Shown here: one piece after another, positions 7,900-15,875 of the stretch
Numbering within the stretch: position 1 is the stretch's first letter
Layout of the letters: the number at the start of each line of letters is the position of its first letter
DNA from: Roseiarcus sp049514155
Lineage (GTDB): Bacteria > Pseudomonadota > Alphaproteobacteria > Rhizobiales > Beijerinckiaceae
DNA length: 45,292 nt
Assembly (NCBI RefSeq): GCF_049514155.1
Contig: NZ_JBEKVH010000009.1
Coordinates: forward strand, 1 to 45,292
Direction of reading: 5' to 3'
Position numbers and translations under genes: made by a program
Notes under the pieces: model-generated
What the model was told of the DNA's origin: nothing
Database searches by the model: none
Seen by the model: only the letters and a program-made list of their open reading frames with translations

Positions 7900-9522
7900 A
7901 TGAGCACGATCGATTACGCCAAATTGGCGAAGCTGGGCCCGTTCGAGATCAAGGACCAGTTGACGAGGCTGGCGTCCAGTCACGCCGACCGCTTGATGCT
8001 CAACGCCGGCCGCGGCAACCCCAACTTCGTGGCGACCATCCCCCGCTACGGATTCTTCCAGCTCGGGCTGTTCGCCATGCAGGAGGCGGAGCGTTCCTTC
8101 GCCTATATGCCGGAAGGCGTCGGCGGGCATCCGCGGTTCGAGGGAATCGAGACGCGTTTCGACGCCTTCGTCACGGCCCATCGAAACGCGCCGGGCGTCG
8201 CCTTCCTCAATGCGGCAGTCTCCTATGTCCGCGACCGGCTCGGCCTTTCGACCGCGGCGTTCTTGCACGAGATGGCGTCGGGGATTCTCGCCTGCAGCTA
8301 TCCCACCCCGCCTCGCATGCTTTCGATTACCGAAATCATCGTGCGCCACTACCTCGAGCGGGAACTGGTCGGCGGCCCATTGCCGTCAGGAGGCGCGGAC
8401 CTGTTCGCGGTCGAAGGCGGCACGGCGGGAATAACATACGTCTTCAATACACTGCGAGAGAACAAGCTGCTGGCGCCGGGCGACAAGATCGCCATCGGCG
8501 CGCCGATCTTTGCGCCCTACATCGAGATCCCCCAATTGAACGACTACCAATTGGTGGAAGTTCAAGTGGACGCGGATTCTGCGGAAGGCTGGCAGTATCC
8601 CGCCTCCGAACTCGACAAGCTGGCCGATCCGGAAGTCAAGGCGTTCTTTGTCGTCAATCCGAGCAATCCGCCGTCCGTGAAGATCAACGCCGACGGCCTG
8701 CGCGAGATCGGCAAAATCGTCACCGACAGGCGGCCCGATCTCATCATCATAACCGACGACGTCTACGCCACATTCGCGGACGACTTTGTTTCGCTGTTTG
8801 CGATCTGCCCGCGCAACACCATTCTGGTGTATTCCTTTTCGAAATATTTCGGCGCCACAGGCTGGCGGCTGGGCGTCGTCGCGACGCATCGCGACACGAT
8901 CCTCGACGCTCGGCTCGCGGCGCTGCCGGAAGCGGACAAGACGATGTTGGACGCGCGTTATCGCTCGCTGACGGCGGAGCCGCGAAAGCTCAAATTCGTC
9001 GACCGCCTGGTCGCCGACAGCAGGACCGTCGCTCAGAACCACACCGCTGGGCTCTCGACTCCCCAGCAGGTTCAGATCGCCCTGTTCTCCCTGTTCGCCC
9101 TGATGGACGAGTCCGGCGCCTATAACAATGCGATCAAGCGCATCATTCGACGCCGGCAGGACGCTCTGTATCGTGAACTGGGAATCTCGACCGGGCGCGA
9201 TCCGAACGGAACGGACTATTACACGTTGCTCGACCTCGAGGCGATCGCCACCGAGCTCCATGGTCCCGAATTTGCGCACTGGATGCTCGAAAAGAAGGAG
9301 CCGTTGGAAATGCTGTTCCGGCTCGCGGACGAGGGCGGCGTCGTCCTGCTGCCCGGCAAGGGATTCGGAACCCTGCATCCGTCGGCGCGCGCCTCGCTCG
9401 CGAACCTCAACGAATATGAGTACACGAAAATCGGACAAGTCATTCGTTCGCTCGCCGACGAGTATTTCGCGGAATTCCGGCGAAGCGAGGCGGGGGGCGC
9501 TGCAAAGACCCCCGATACCTAG
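7900..9522 (+). CDS. aspD: Aspartate 4-decarboxylase (bifunctional aspartate aminotransferase / beta-decarboxylase)
   Basis: This enzyme converts L-aspartate to L-alanine and CO2 with proton consumption; the family also has aminotransferase side activity and forms large oligomers. It is 540 residues, the normal length for AspD/AsdA. The PLP lysine is K315 in YSFSKYFGATGWRLG, the same number as in the characterised Pseudomonas enzyme. Other fold-type I landmarks are LNAGRGNPNF near residue 38, FFVVNPSNPPSVK, IIITDDVYATFAD and the AspD-typical insertion LDARYRSLTAEPRKLKF. The ATG at 7900 has a purine-rich GGCGACGG site upstream. A degenerate, one-base-longer relative of the shared motif (7859-7874) lies 26 bp upstream and is not counted among the five copies. 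The antiporter gene aspT follows 135 bp downstream. Confidence 0.95.
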   Translation: MSTIDYAKLAKLGPFEIKDQLTRLASSHADRLMLNAGRGNPNFVATIPRYGFFQLGLFAMQEAERSFAYMPEGVGGHPRFEGIETRFDAFVTAHRNAPGVAFLNAAVSYVRDRLGLSTAAFLHEMASGILACSYPTPPRMLSITEIIVRHYLERELVGGPLPSGGADLFAVEGGTAGITYVFNTLRENKLLAPGDKIAIGAPIFAPYIEIPQLNDYQLVEVQVDADSAEGWQYPASELDKLADPEVKAFFVVNPSNPPSVKINADGLREIGKIVTDRRPDLIIITDDVYATFADDFVSLFAICPRNTILVYSFSKYFGATGWRLGVVATHRDTILDARLAALPEADKTMLDARYRSLTAEPRKLKFVDRLVADSRTVAQNHTAGLSTPQQVQIALFSLFALMDESGAYNNAIKRIIRRRQDALYRELGISTGRDPNGTDYYTLLDLEAIATELHGPEFAHWMLEKKEPLEMLFRLADEGGVVLLPGKGFGTLHPSARASLANLNEYEYTKIGQVIRSLADEYFAEFRRSEAGGAAKTPDT

Positions 9523-9657
9523 GCGGACGTGGCGCACCTGCAGGCGCGCTCCGATTGGAAACGAAGCTGTCGCGTCTTGTGACTCGCCCATCTCCGCGTC
9601 GACGAAACCGGCGCGGGCGAGGACGGAGATCAGTCCGGTCTCCCGGAGCTACACGCC

Positions 9658-11403
9658 ATGTTGCACGACATCCTGTCGACCGCGCCCGCGCTCGTCGCGA
9701 CCGTGAAGACCCTCCTGCTCGACCGCCCCGAACTCGCGATCTTCGCCGCGCTGATCGTCGGATACGCGATCGGCTCGATCAAACTGGGGCCGTTCCAGCT
9801 CGGCGGCGTGGCAGGCACGCTGCTCGCTGCGCTGGTGATCGGGCAGGTCGGAGTCATCATCGACCCGACCCTTCAACGCTTCATGTTCACGCTGTTCATC
9901 TACGCGCTGGGCTTTTCCGTTGCGCCGGAATTTTTCGCCAGCGTCGATCGGACCACCTGGACCTGGGGTCTGCTGGTCGGCGTCGAGGTCGTTCTCATCA
10001 TCGTTGTCGTATTCGTCGCCACCTGGCTGTTCAAGCTGGACGTGGGAACGGCAAGCGGCTTGCTCGCCGGATCGGCGACCGAGTCGGCGATGGTCGGCAC
10101 CGCGAGCGAGGCGATCGGCAGGCTGGGACTCGCGGCCGAAGCAACGAAAGCGCAACAGGCGAACGTCGCCACCGCATACGCCCTTTCCTACATTTTCAGT
10201 CTTGTCACCATCGTATTGTTCGCCAGTCAGGCCGCGCCGAGACTGCTCGGAATCGACTTGCGCGCCGAGAGCCGCCGCGTTCTGGCGAAGCTCGGAGGAC
10301 CGGATCTGAATTTGGATTCCGATCAGAGCCATTCTTTCCCCCCGATCATCAGTCGAGGATTCCGGGTGGCGGCCGCCGCCGGCAAGACCGTCGAGAAGGT
10401 GGAAGCCGAGCTTGGCGGCGGCGCGACCATCGAGCGCGTCGAGCGCGGCGACGCGCAGGCGCCAGTGAGCGCCGCCTGCCTGCTCGCTTCAGGCGACGAA
10501 GTTGCGCTTTCCGGGCTGCGCGCCGTGTTGGCCGACGCGGCTCGCGTCATCGGCCCCGAACTCAGCGACCCCAAGGACGTCGACTTCATCGTTGAAACGC
10601 GCGATGTCGTATTCACCTCCCGCGCGGTCCCGGGGGCGGACGCGGGAGCGATCGTCAAGTTCTTGCGCGCTGCCGACTGCCGCGGCGTCTACCTCGCAGG
10701 GATCGTGCGCTTAGAGCGCGCGCTCCCGTTGCTGCCGGGCCTCAAAGTGCGGCGCGGCGACGTGTTGCGGCTGTTCGGCAAACCGACAGACGTTGCGCGC
10801 GCCGCGCGCCTCCTCGGCGAGGCCGAAACCCCAAGCAACGCCACCGATTTCGTCTACCTCGGCGCGGGTCTGGTCGTCGGCGTCCTGATCGGCGCGTTGT
10901 CCGTGCCGGTCGCCGGCGTTTCGCTCTCTCTTGGGAGCGCGGGCGCTTTGCTGTCCGGTCTCGCCTTTGGCTGGATGCGCTGTCGCCGGCCGACATTCGG
11001 CCAGTTCCCGGCCGCGGCGTCGCAAATCCTGAAGGACCTCGGACTCGCAGTCTACATTGCCGCGATCGGGTTGACTTCCGCGCCAGGCGTTCTGGCGCTG
11101 CTGAAGACACGCGGGTGGCAACTGCCGGTCGCCGCCGTGCTCGTCTCGCTCGTCCCGACGCTGGCCTCGGTCTATATCGGCCGATACCTGCTGCGCATGG
11201 AGCCGGCGATCCTGTGCGGTGCGATCGCCGGGCAGCAAGCCAGCACGCCTGCGATAAAGGCGACGGAAGCCGCCGCAGGCAACTCCGTGCCGGTCATCGG
11301 CTATACCGTGACTTACGCGATCGCGAACGTCGTCTTGCCCCTGTTGGGACCCATATTTGTCGCCGCTTTCGCCGCCATGAGCGGGCATCCGGTTGCGCCT
11401 TAG
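9658..11403 (+). CDS. aspT: Aspartate:alanine antiporter (AAEx family, AspT)
   Basis: This is a 581-residue inner-membrane exchanger that swaps external aspartate for internal alanine. Exchange plus decarboxylation generates a proton-motive force and alkalinises the cytoplasm. Architecture: an N-terminal membrane half (about residues 20-200, including AIGSIKLGPFQLGGVAGTLL and MFTLFIYALGFSVAPEFF), a large cytoplasmic region with two TrkA-C/RCK_C-like segments (about 230-395), and a second membrane half (about 400-575) containing AVYIAAIGLTSAPGVLALL and AGQQASTPAIKATEAAAGN, the AspT signature region. The length slightly exceeds the 543-residue Tetragenococcus protein. It pairs with aspD immediately upstream. 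Both membrane halves are complete and I see no frame damage. Confidence 0.94.
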   Translation: MLHDILSTAPALVATVKTLLLDRPELAIFAALIVGYAIGSIKLGPFQLGGVAGTLLAALVIGQVGVIIDPTLQRFMFTLFIYALGFSVAPEFFASVDRTTWTWGLLVGVEVVLIIVVVFVATWLFKLDVGTASGLLAGSATESAMVGTASEAIGRLGLAAEATKAQQANVATAYALSYIFSLVTIVLFASQAAPRLLGIDLRAESRRVLAKLGGPDLNLDSDQSHSFPPIISRGFRVAAAAGKTVEKVEAELGGGATIERVERGDAQAPVSAACLLASGDEVALSGLRAVLADAARVIGPELSDPKDVDFIVETRDVVFTSRAVPGADAGAIVKFLRAADCRGVYLAGIVRLERALPLLPGLKVRRGDVLRLFGKPTDVARAARLLGEAETPSNATDFVYLGAGLVVGVLIGALSVPVAGVSLSLGSAGALLSGLAFGWMRCRRPTFGQFPAAASQILKDLGLAVYIAAIGLTSAPGVLALLKTRGWQLPVAAVLVSLVPTLASVYIGRYLLRMEPAILCGAIAGQQASTPAIKATEAAAGNSVPVIGYTVTYAIANVVLPLLGPIFVAAFAAMSGHPVAP

Positions 11404-11499
11404 GGCGAGGGATTGCGCTACCGATGTCAAAACGCAGCGGCGTGGCTCGACGATTCGTGGGCGGCGTCGCTCAACCGTCGCCAGCCTCGTGATCCGCGG

Positions 11500-11514
11500 C
11501 TGAGTAGATTCCGA
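11500..11514 (+). promoter_or_regulatory. Shared 15-bp motif, copy E (upstream of the CBS-domain gene)
   Basis: It reads CTGAGTAGATTCCGA, three mismatches from the consensus CTAGGTAGTTTCCGA, in the direction of the CBS-domain gene and 217 bp before its chosen start. The gap 11404-11731 contains this copy and no other feature I can support. Confidence 0.45.
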
Positions 11515-11731
11515 CTCTGCCGGGCTGGGCAAGGCTTTGGCATTCTGCATGGACTTGGGATCGGCGTTCCCTAGCGCCGCGATCAGCCGGTGGTTTTCCA
11601 TGCCGGCGCCAGCCAGGGCGCGAATGCGAATGTCAGCGGCGGCGGGATCGCGGTGGAATCGCAGACCTCGGCCTAACCGCGTTCCACAAGCGTTGCATGC
11701 CGCGCTTCCTTGGCGCGGCGGAGAGAATCGC

Positions 11732-12778
11732 ATGACCCACGAATCGCCCAGCGCCCCGGTGGAACAGCCGGAAGTCGCCCCAAGCCTGGAGACGGCCGGC
11801 GATCTTATGACCACCGCTATCGTCTCCGTTGCGGTCGGAACCAGCGTGCGCGACGTCGCGCGCCTGCTGCTGGAAAAACGCATCAGCGCCGTTCCCGTGC
11901 TCGGCGCCGACCAGCAACTGCTTGGAATGGTCAGCGAAGGCGACCTTCTCGGTCGCAGCGACGCCGACCGGGTCGCCCGGCGCGACTGGTGGCTGGCCCT
12001 GCTTGGAGATGGTCAACCCCTGGCCGAACCGCTCGAGGCGCTGGGCGCTCGGCCAGTCGAGCAGGTCATGCGCGCGCCTGTCATGACGATCGAAGCGCAG
12101 GCGCCGTTGCGAGAGATCGCCGAGATGTTTCGTGTCTATGACGTAAAGCGGCTGCCCGTCATCCGCGCAGGCCGCATCGCCGGAATCGTCAGCCGGGCGG
12201 ATTTGGTGCGCGCCATGGCGGCCATGGTTCCGCAGCCGGCGACGAAGGCGTCGCTCGGCGGCTTGGCCGGAATGTTCGCCGGGATGATGAAGACCGAGAG
12301 CCGACCGCCCGCGTTGGCGCGTTCTTCCACAGCCCCGGTCGTCGTCGCGCCCGCCATGACCGCGGACGCGTTTCTCACCCTCGTGACCGCTTCGAAACAA
12401 GCCGGGCAGGACGAGGCCGTCGCCGCCAAAGATCAGGCGAAGCAGGAACTGGAGCGCCAGGTCAAGGCCATGCTGCAGGAACACATCGACACGCCGGCGT
12501 GGAATGCGCTGCTCGAGCGCGCGCGATCCGCGGCCAGGCTTGGCGAGAACAGCTTCGAGCTCATCCGCTTTCCCTGTGACCTCTGCAGCGACGGCGGCCG
12601 CAAGATCGACGTCGGCGAGACCGACTGGCCGACCACCCTGAGGGGCGAAGCGGCCGAGTTCTACACGCGATGGGAACGCGACCTACGCCCGGCAAAATTC
12701 GGGCTCTCCGCCCAACTTGTCGATTACATCGACGGAATCCCGAGCGATGTGGCGCTGTCGCTGACGTGGCGCGCGTAG
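11732..12778 (+). CDS. Tandem CBS-domain protein with novel C-terminal domain
   Basis: This is a 348-residue soluble protein. Residues ~20-75 form a first CBS motif (AGDLMTTAIVSVAVGTSVRD, RISAVPVLGADQQLLGMVSE) and ~105-170 a second (VEQVMRAPVMTIEAQAPL, VKRLPVIRAGRIAGIVSRAD). CBS pairs typically bind adenine nucleotides and act as energy or redox sensors. The remaining half (about 185-348) contains a linker, a helix with KDQAKQELERQVKAMLQEH, and a Cys-Asp-Leu-Cys pair (FPCDLCSDGGRKID) followed by YTRWERDLRPAKFGLSAQL; I do not recognise this part. The ATG at 11732 follows a GGCGGAGAG ribosome site and is preferred over the open frame from 11537, whose extra residues look non-coding. It is last in the acid-resistance block and carries motif copy E upstream. 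Confidence 0.85.
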   Translation: MTHESPSAPVEQPEVAPSLETAGDLMTTAIVSVAVGTSVRDVARLLLEKRISAVPVLGADQQLLGMVSEGDLLGRSDADRVARRDWWLALLGDGQPLAEPLEALGARPVEQVMRAPVMTIEAQAPLREIAEMFRVYDVKRLPVIRAGRIAGIVSRADLVRAMAAMVPQPATKASLGGLAGMFAGMMKTESRPPALARSSTAPVVVAPAMTADAFLTLVTASKQAGQDEAVAAKDQAKQELERQVKAMLQEHIDTPAWNALLERARSAARLGENSFELIRFPCDLCSDGGRKIDVGETDWPTTLRGEAAEFYTRWERDLRPAKFGLSAQLVDYIDGIPSDVALSLTWRA

Positions 12779-12891
12779 GCGCGCTTCCGGCGAGCGTCGA
12801 CGCCCTGCGACTTCGCCAGCTCGAATTCGGCCAAAGGAAGCGAGGGTGGAGCGACCGGCGGACTTCCGCTCGCAATATCAATTCGTTGCAA

Positions 12892-12944
12892 TGGCGCACC
12901 CGGAGAGATTCGAACTCCCGACCCCCAGATTCGTAGTCGGGTGC
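12892..12944 (-). repeat. 3' fragment of tRNA-Arg(ACG); candidate attachment-site scar
   Basis: On the minus strand this carries the CCA end, acceptor 3' strand, T-arm, variable region and anticodon arm (anticodon ACG) of a tRNA-Arg, but no D-arm or 5' acceptor. Over 53 bases it matches the complete tRNA-Arg at 34273-34349 with four mismatches and has the same orientation. One mismatch in the T-stem keeps base pairing, so the fragment may derive from a slightly different functional tRNA rather than from simple decay. It is probably the displaced 3' end left at the far side of an island that inserted into the tRNA. Confidence 0.7.
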
Positions 12945-13160
12945 GGGCCATCGATTTCATTGAGTCTTGTTACCGAGAGGTCGGCGCCCTGCCCCAAGGC
13001 CGCGGCAGTCGACGCACTTCGCGGCGCTGTTCGTCACCAGGACCTTGGAAGGAGGGACACGCGAAGAGACCGCGCGAGTCTCGGCTTTCGGACTTCTCGT
13101 CACGCTCCCGACGTGACGGGGGCGGCGGCAGCCTGCCCCGAGGTTGATCCAATTTCAATG

Positions 13161-13814
13161 TTAGCGCACGGCGAGTTCTGACGCCATGGTTGGGGTGGGC
13201 GAGCGCGCGGCCCCGACAGCAGGCGCGCTCGCCCACGGCGCGATGTTTTCGCTGTTGGGAACGTAGCTTTCAGGCGCTGGCTGACGGTAGCCGAGGGAAC
13301 TGTGCGGTCTGATGGCGTTGTCGTGACGCCGCCAGGCTTCGATCGGGACCTGGGCCTTGGCCAGGCTGAAGAAGACCTCGCCGTTGAGCAGCTCATCGCG
13401 CAGCTTGCTGTTGAAGCTCTCGCAGTCGCCGCTCTCCCAGAGGCTGCCGGGCTCGATGCAGACGGTCTTGGCGCCGACCGCGGCGATCCCCTCGCGCAGA
13501 GCCAAGGCGATGAACTCCGGCCCGTTGTCTGACCGCACATAGGCTGGCGGCGCGCGTAGGATCATCACGTCGGCCAAGCTCTCCAGCAGAGCGGTCTCGA
13601 AGCCGGCTTCAGTCAGCCCCGCATGCAGCCACTGCGACAGCGGTCCCGCCTCAAGCCCGACCCGTTCGATCGAGTGACCGCGCCCGCGCAAGAAGCTGAC
13701 GAGCGCGTCAGGCTCGCTTGTCACCTTCGCTTCGCGGATGATCGCGCCTTTGGCGTCAACCACGCGGACGCTGGAGAGTTCCAAGGAGACACCAATTTCG
13801 ACATAGTGTTCCAT
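13161..13814 (-). pseudogene. Mosaic transposase: IS110 N-terminus joined in frame to IS3 OrfB C-terminus
   Basis: The reading frame from ATG 13814 (GAAGGA site upstream) begins as an IS110-family transposase: MEHYVEIGVSLELSSVRVVD, then GLEAGPLSQWLHAGLTEAGF. Near residue 78 (about 13580) it switches without a stop to the C-terminal half of an IS3-family OrfB: APPAYVRSDNGPEF, ESFNSKLRDELLNGEVFF, and a tail with RPHSSLGYRQPAPESYVP. The IS3 part keeps the second Asp and the Glu of the D-D-35-E site (spacing 35 fits) but lacks the first Asp. The IS110 part lacks the rest of its DEDD domain and the Ser domain. Neither half can be active. The frame is also open upstream to 13886, but the residues there are not IS110-like. 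Confidence 0.85.
13195..13236. repeat. 14-bp perfect inverted repeat
   Basis: GTGGGCGAGCGCGC (13195-13208) and its exact complement GCGCGCTCGCCCAC (13223-13236) are separated by 14 nt. It lies at the very end of the IS3-like frame, where family similarity has already stopped, so it may be a terminator for the IS gene or a structure at the recombination border. Confidence 0.55.
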
Positions 13815-14015
13815 CGCTTGTCCTTCGACCCGAATCTTCGGGGCCGGCCTCAACCGGGGACCCCGATCACCAGGATCGGGGGACAAGCCAATGTCCTCAG
13901 CTTTCAGGCTCAGGCACGGGGCGATTACGGCATCTAGTTAGACGGCAAAATGGACATGCTTGCCGCCGCCGCGCCAGAAACAGATTGATCAAATTGCGAC
14001 TTCGTCACCGGGCTG

Positions 14016-14459
14016 CTAAAGGGCCATGCTCGGGTCCTCGATGATCTCGATGAGCCCCATTCCCTTCACGGAGTAAAACGACACCAACATCCCGTCGAAC
14101 AGCACCGCGGCCTTGGGGGACGACACGCAAGAGAGCCGCATCCCTTCCATGCCCTCGATCGCGCCGAGGGTTGCGCGCAAATCACCGCACCTGTAGCACA
14201 TATGATACACGAGACCTTCCTCATGGGTTTTGAGCAGCTTGTCCAGCGGCCCGCCCGCCGACCCCGGCGAGATGATCTCGACCGCCGGCATGTTCGGGTG
14301 CCGGCTCATACCGAGCCAGACGTTCTGCAGTGGGTCGTAGATCCTCGGCTCGACGCTGTATCCCAGGCCGGCCAAGAAGCGCTCGGCAATTTCGGGCGTC
14401 TTCACCGCCAGTCCTAGATGATGGAACAGCAATCCCAACCTGTTCATTTCCTGTGTCAA
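14016..14459 (-). CDS. VOC-family (glyoxalase/dioxygenase-fold) protein
   Basis: This 147-residue protein has two beta-alpha-beta-beta-beta units typical of the vicinal oxygen chelate fold. The first metal-binding His is in LLFHHLGLAVKTPEIAERFL. A central LEVxxP-like strand reads MPAVEIISPGSAGGPLDKLL, a second His occurs in GLVYHMCYRCGDL, and a Glu occurs in GMGLIEIIED near the C-terminus. The pattern H, E, H, E resembles methylmalonyl-CoA epimerase and glyoxalase I relatives; the reaction cannot be assigned. It is the first intact gene inside the island after the IS remnant and is divergent from the dehydrogenase at 14803. The 343 bp between them (14460-14802) hold no gene I can support. Confidence 0.75.
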   Translation of the reverse strand: MTQEMNRLGLLFHHLGLAVKTPEIAERFLAGLGYSVEPRIYDPLQNVWLGMSRHPNMPAVEIISPGSAGGPLDKLLKTHEEGLVYHMCYRCGDLRATLGAIEGMEGMRLSCVSSPKAAVLFDGMLVSFYSVKGMGLIEIIEDPSMAL

Positions 14460-14802
14460 GCCCTTGACCCTTTCGTCGCGTTCTCAGCGGTATCGCGCGT
14501 GAAGGTGTGCCCACCGAATACATCAGCAAAGGCGGCCGACTATGCCGAACCATCTCCGATGTCAATCGGCCCTTTAATTGCGGGGAAGAGTTTTACTCCG
14601 GCGCTCCCGGAACACCCGGCCGCTTCAGTGAGGGATTATTGCTCCGGCGCTTACAAGCTCCTAATGGAAGGCCTGGGTCAGTCCTTGACGGAAAGCAACA
14701 CTCATTCAACTCGCGATGAAAACGGAGCGTGGCCGTCGTCATGCAATCGAGTATGGCATTGCTCGTGAAGGCGCATTTCATCGTCATTCATAGAGGTTTC
14801 GC

Positions 14803-15690
14803 ATGGATATCGGCTTTATTGGACTGGGCGGCATGGGTCGCGCAATGGCGCTCAACGCGTTGAAGGCGGGACATTCAGTGCGGGTGTGGAATCGTTCGCG
14901 CGATGCCACCAAGCCGCTGGCCGAGCAGGGAGCGACCGCGGTCAATACCCCCGCCGAAGCCTTCGCCGGAGAAGCGGTGTTTTCCATGCTCGCCGATGAC
15001 GCCGCGCTGCGCGCCGTGCTTATCGACGGCGGCGTGCTGAAGCACGCGCAAAGGGGCTTGATCCACGTCAACATGGCGACAGTTTCGATAGCGCTCTGCG
15101 ACGAACTCGTGGCGCTTCACGAACAGCATGGCGTGGTCTATGTAGCCGCGCCTGTCCTCGGCCGGCCCGATGTGGCTGCGGCGGGCAAACTCAATATAGT
15201 GGCGGCGGGCAGCGATGAAGCGATCGACCGTGTGCAGCCCGTGTTCGACGTGATCGGCCAGAAAACCTGGCGTGTCGGCAGCAAGCCGCAGCACGCAAAC
15301 GTCTTCAAGCTTGCGGCGAATTTCATGCTGGCGTCGGCGATAGAAACCACGAGCGAAGCTGCTTCGCTGATGTCGGGGCATGGCATCGATCCGCACGCTT
15401 TTCTCGACGTGATCACGAACACGCTGTTTCCCGGCCCGGTGTACCAGGGCTATGGCCGGATGATCGCCGACAGCCGCTACGAGCCTGCGCTCTTCAAGGC
15501 GAAGCTCGGCTTGAAGGACGTACGGCTCGCCATGGCCGCGGCGGAGGCGGTCAACGTCGCGTTGCCAATGGCGAACGTGGTGCGCGACAACCTGATCGAA
15601 GTGCTGGCCCAGGGCGATGGCGAAAAGGACTTCGCGGTGCTTGGCAAGATCGCGGCGCGACGCGCGGGAAGAGGCGATTGGTCGGTTTGA
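14803..15690 (+). CDS. NAD(P)-dependent beta-hydroxyacid dehydrogenase (3-hydroxyisobutyrate dehydrogenase / tartronate-semialdehyde reductase family)
   Basis: This 295-residue protein has the family's Rossmann start MDIGFIGLGGMGRAMALNAL, a cofactor-specificity region WNRSRD (Arg after Asn suggests NADPH preference), a catalytic Lys near K169 (NVFKLAANFMLASAIETTSE) and the all-alpha C-terminal domain with LFKAKLGLKDVRLAMAAAEA. Family members reduce or oxidise short beta-hydroxyacids such as tartronate semialdehyde, 3-hydroxyisobutyrate or succinic semialdehyde. The substrate-binding segment is not the classic MDAPVSGG but YVAAPVLGRPDVAAAGK, closer to the GLYR/uncharacterised branch. The ATG has an AGAGG site 8 bp upstream. 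It lies in the island close to a glycerate kinase, so a role in C3/C4 hydroxyacid handling is plausible but unproven. Confidence 0.85.
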   Translation: MDIGFIGLGGMGRAMALNALKAGHSVRVWNRSRDATKPLAEQGATAVNTPAEAFAGEAVFSMLADDAALRAVLIDGGVLKHAQRGLIHVNMATVSIALCDELVALHEQHGVVYVAAPVLGRPDVAAAGKLNIVAAGSDEAIDRVQPVFDVIGQKTWRVGSKPQHANVFKLAANFMLASAIETTSEAASLMSGHGIDPHAFLDVITNTLFPGPVYQGYGRMIADSRYEPALFKAKLGLKDVRLAMAAAEAVNVALPMANVVRDNLIEVLAQGDGEKDFAVLGKIAARRAGRGDWSV

Positions 15691-15875
15691 CGCCGAGAAA
15701 ATACGCGGCGACGTGAGCGTCGGCCGACCCGCTCCGCACGATTGTCTGATGACGTAACGACTTTCTGCGATCACCGCTGCGGTAGAGGGGCCCCTCGCCT
15801 CGGGCGCGTCGGCGACCATTTGCAAGAGACAAGGAACGTCAAAGGCCGGAAGCGCGCTCGCGACCAGTGAAGCGG

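Larger units (their letters stand above)
13161..13888 (-). mobile_element. Composite remnant of an IS110 left end and an IS3 right part
   Basis: Besides the mosaic frame, the 73 bp just upstream (13816-13888) look like the non-coding end of an IS110 element. An 8-bp outer stem (GCTTGTCC 13816-13823 with GGACAAGC 13881-13888) encloses an inner hairpin (CCCCGATC / GATCGGGG, loop ACCAG). IS110 elements encode a structured bridge RNA in a non-coding end, so this may be part of it. I did not find target-site duplications. Confidence 0.6.

Noticed and set aside
14418..14768. 116-codon frame between the VOC gene and the dehydrogenase
   Set aside because: No ribosome site, overlaps the VOC gene antisense, and the residues show no domain pattern.
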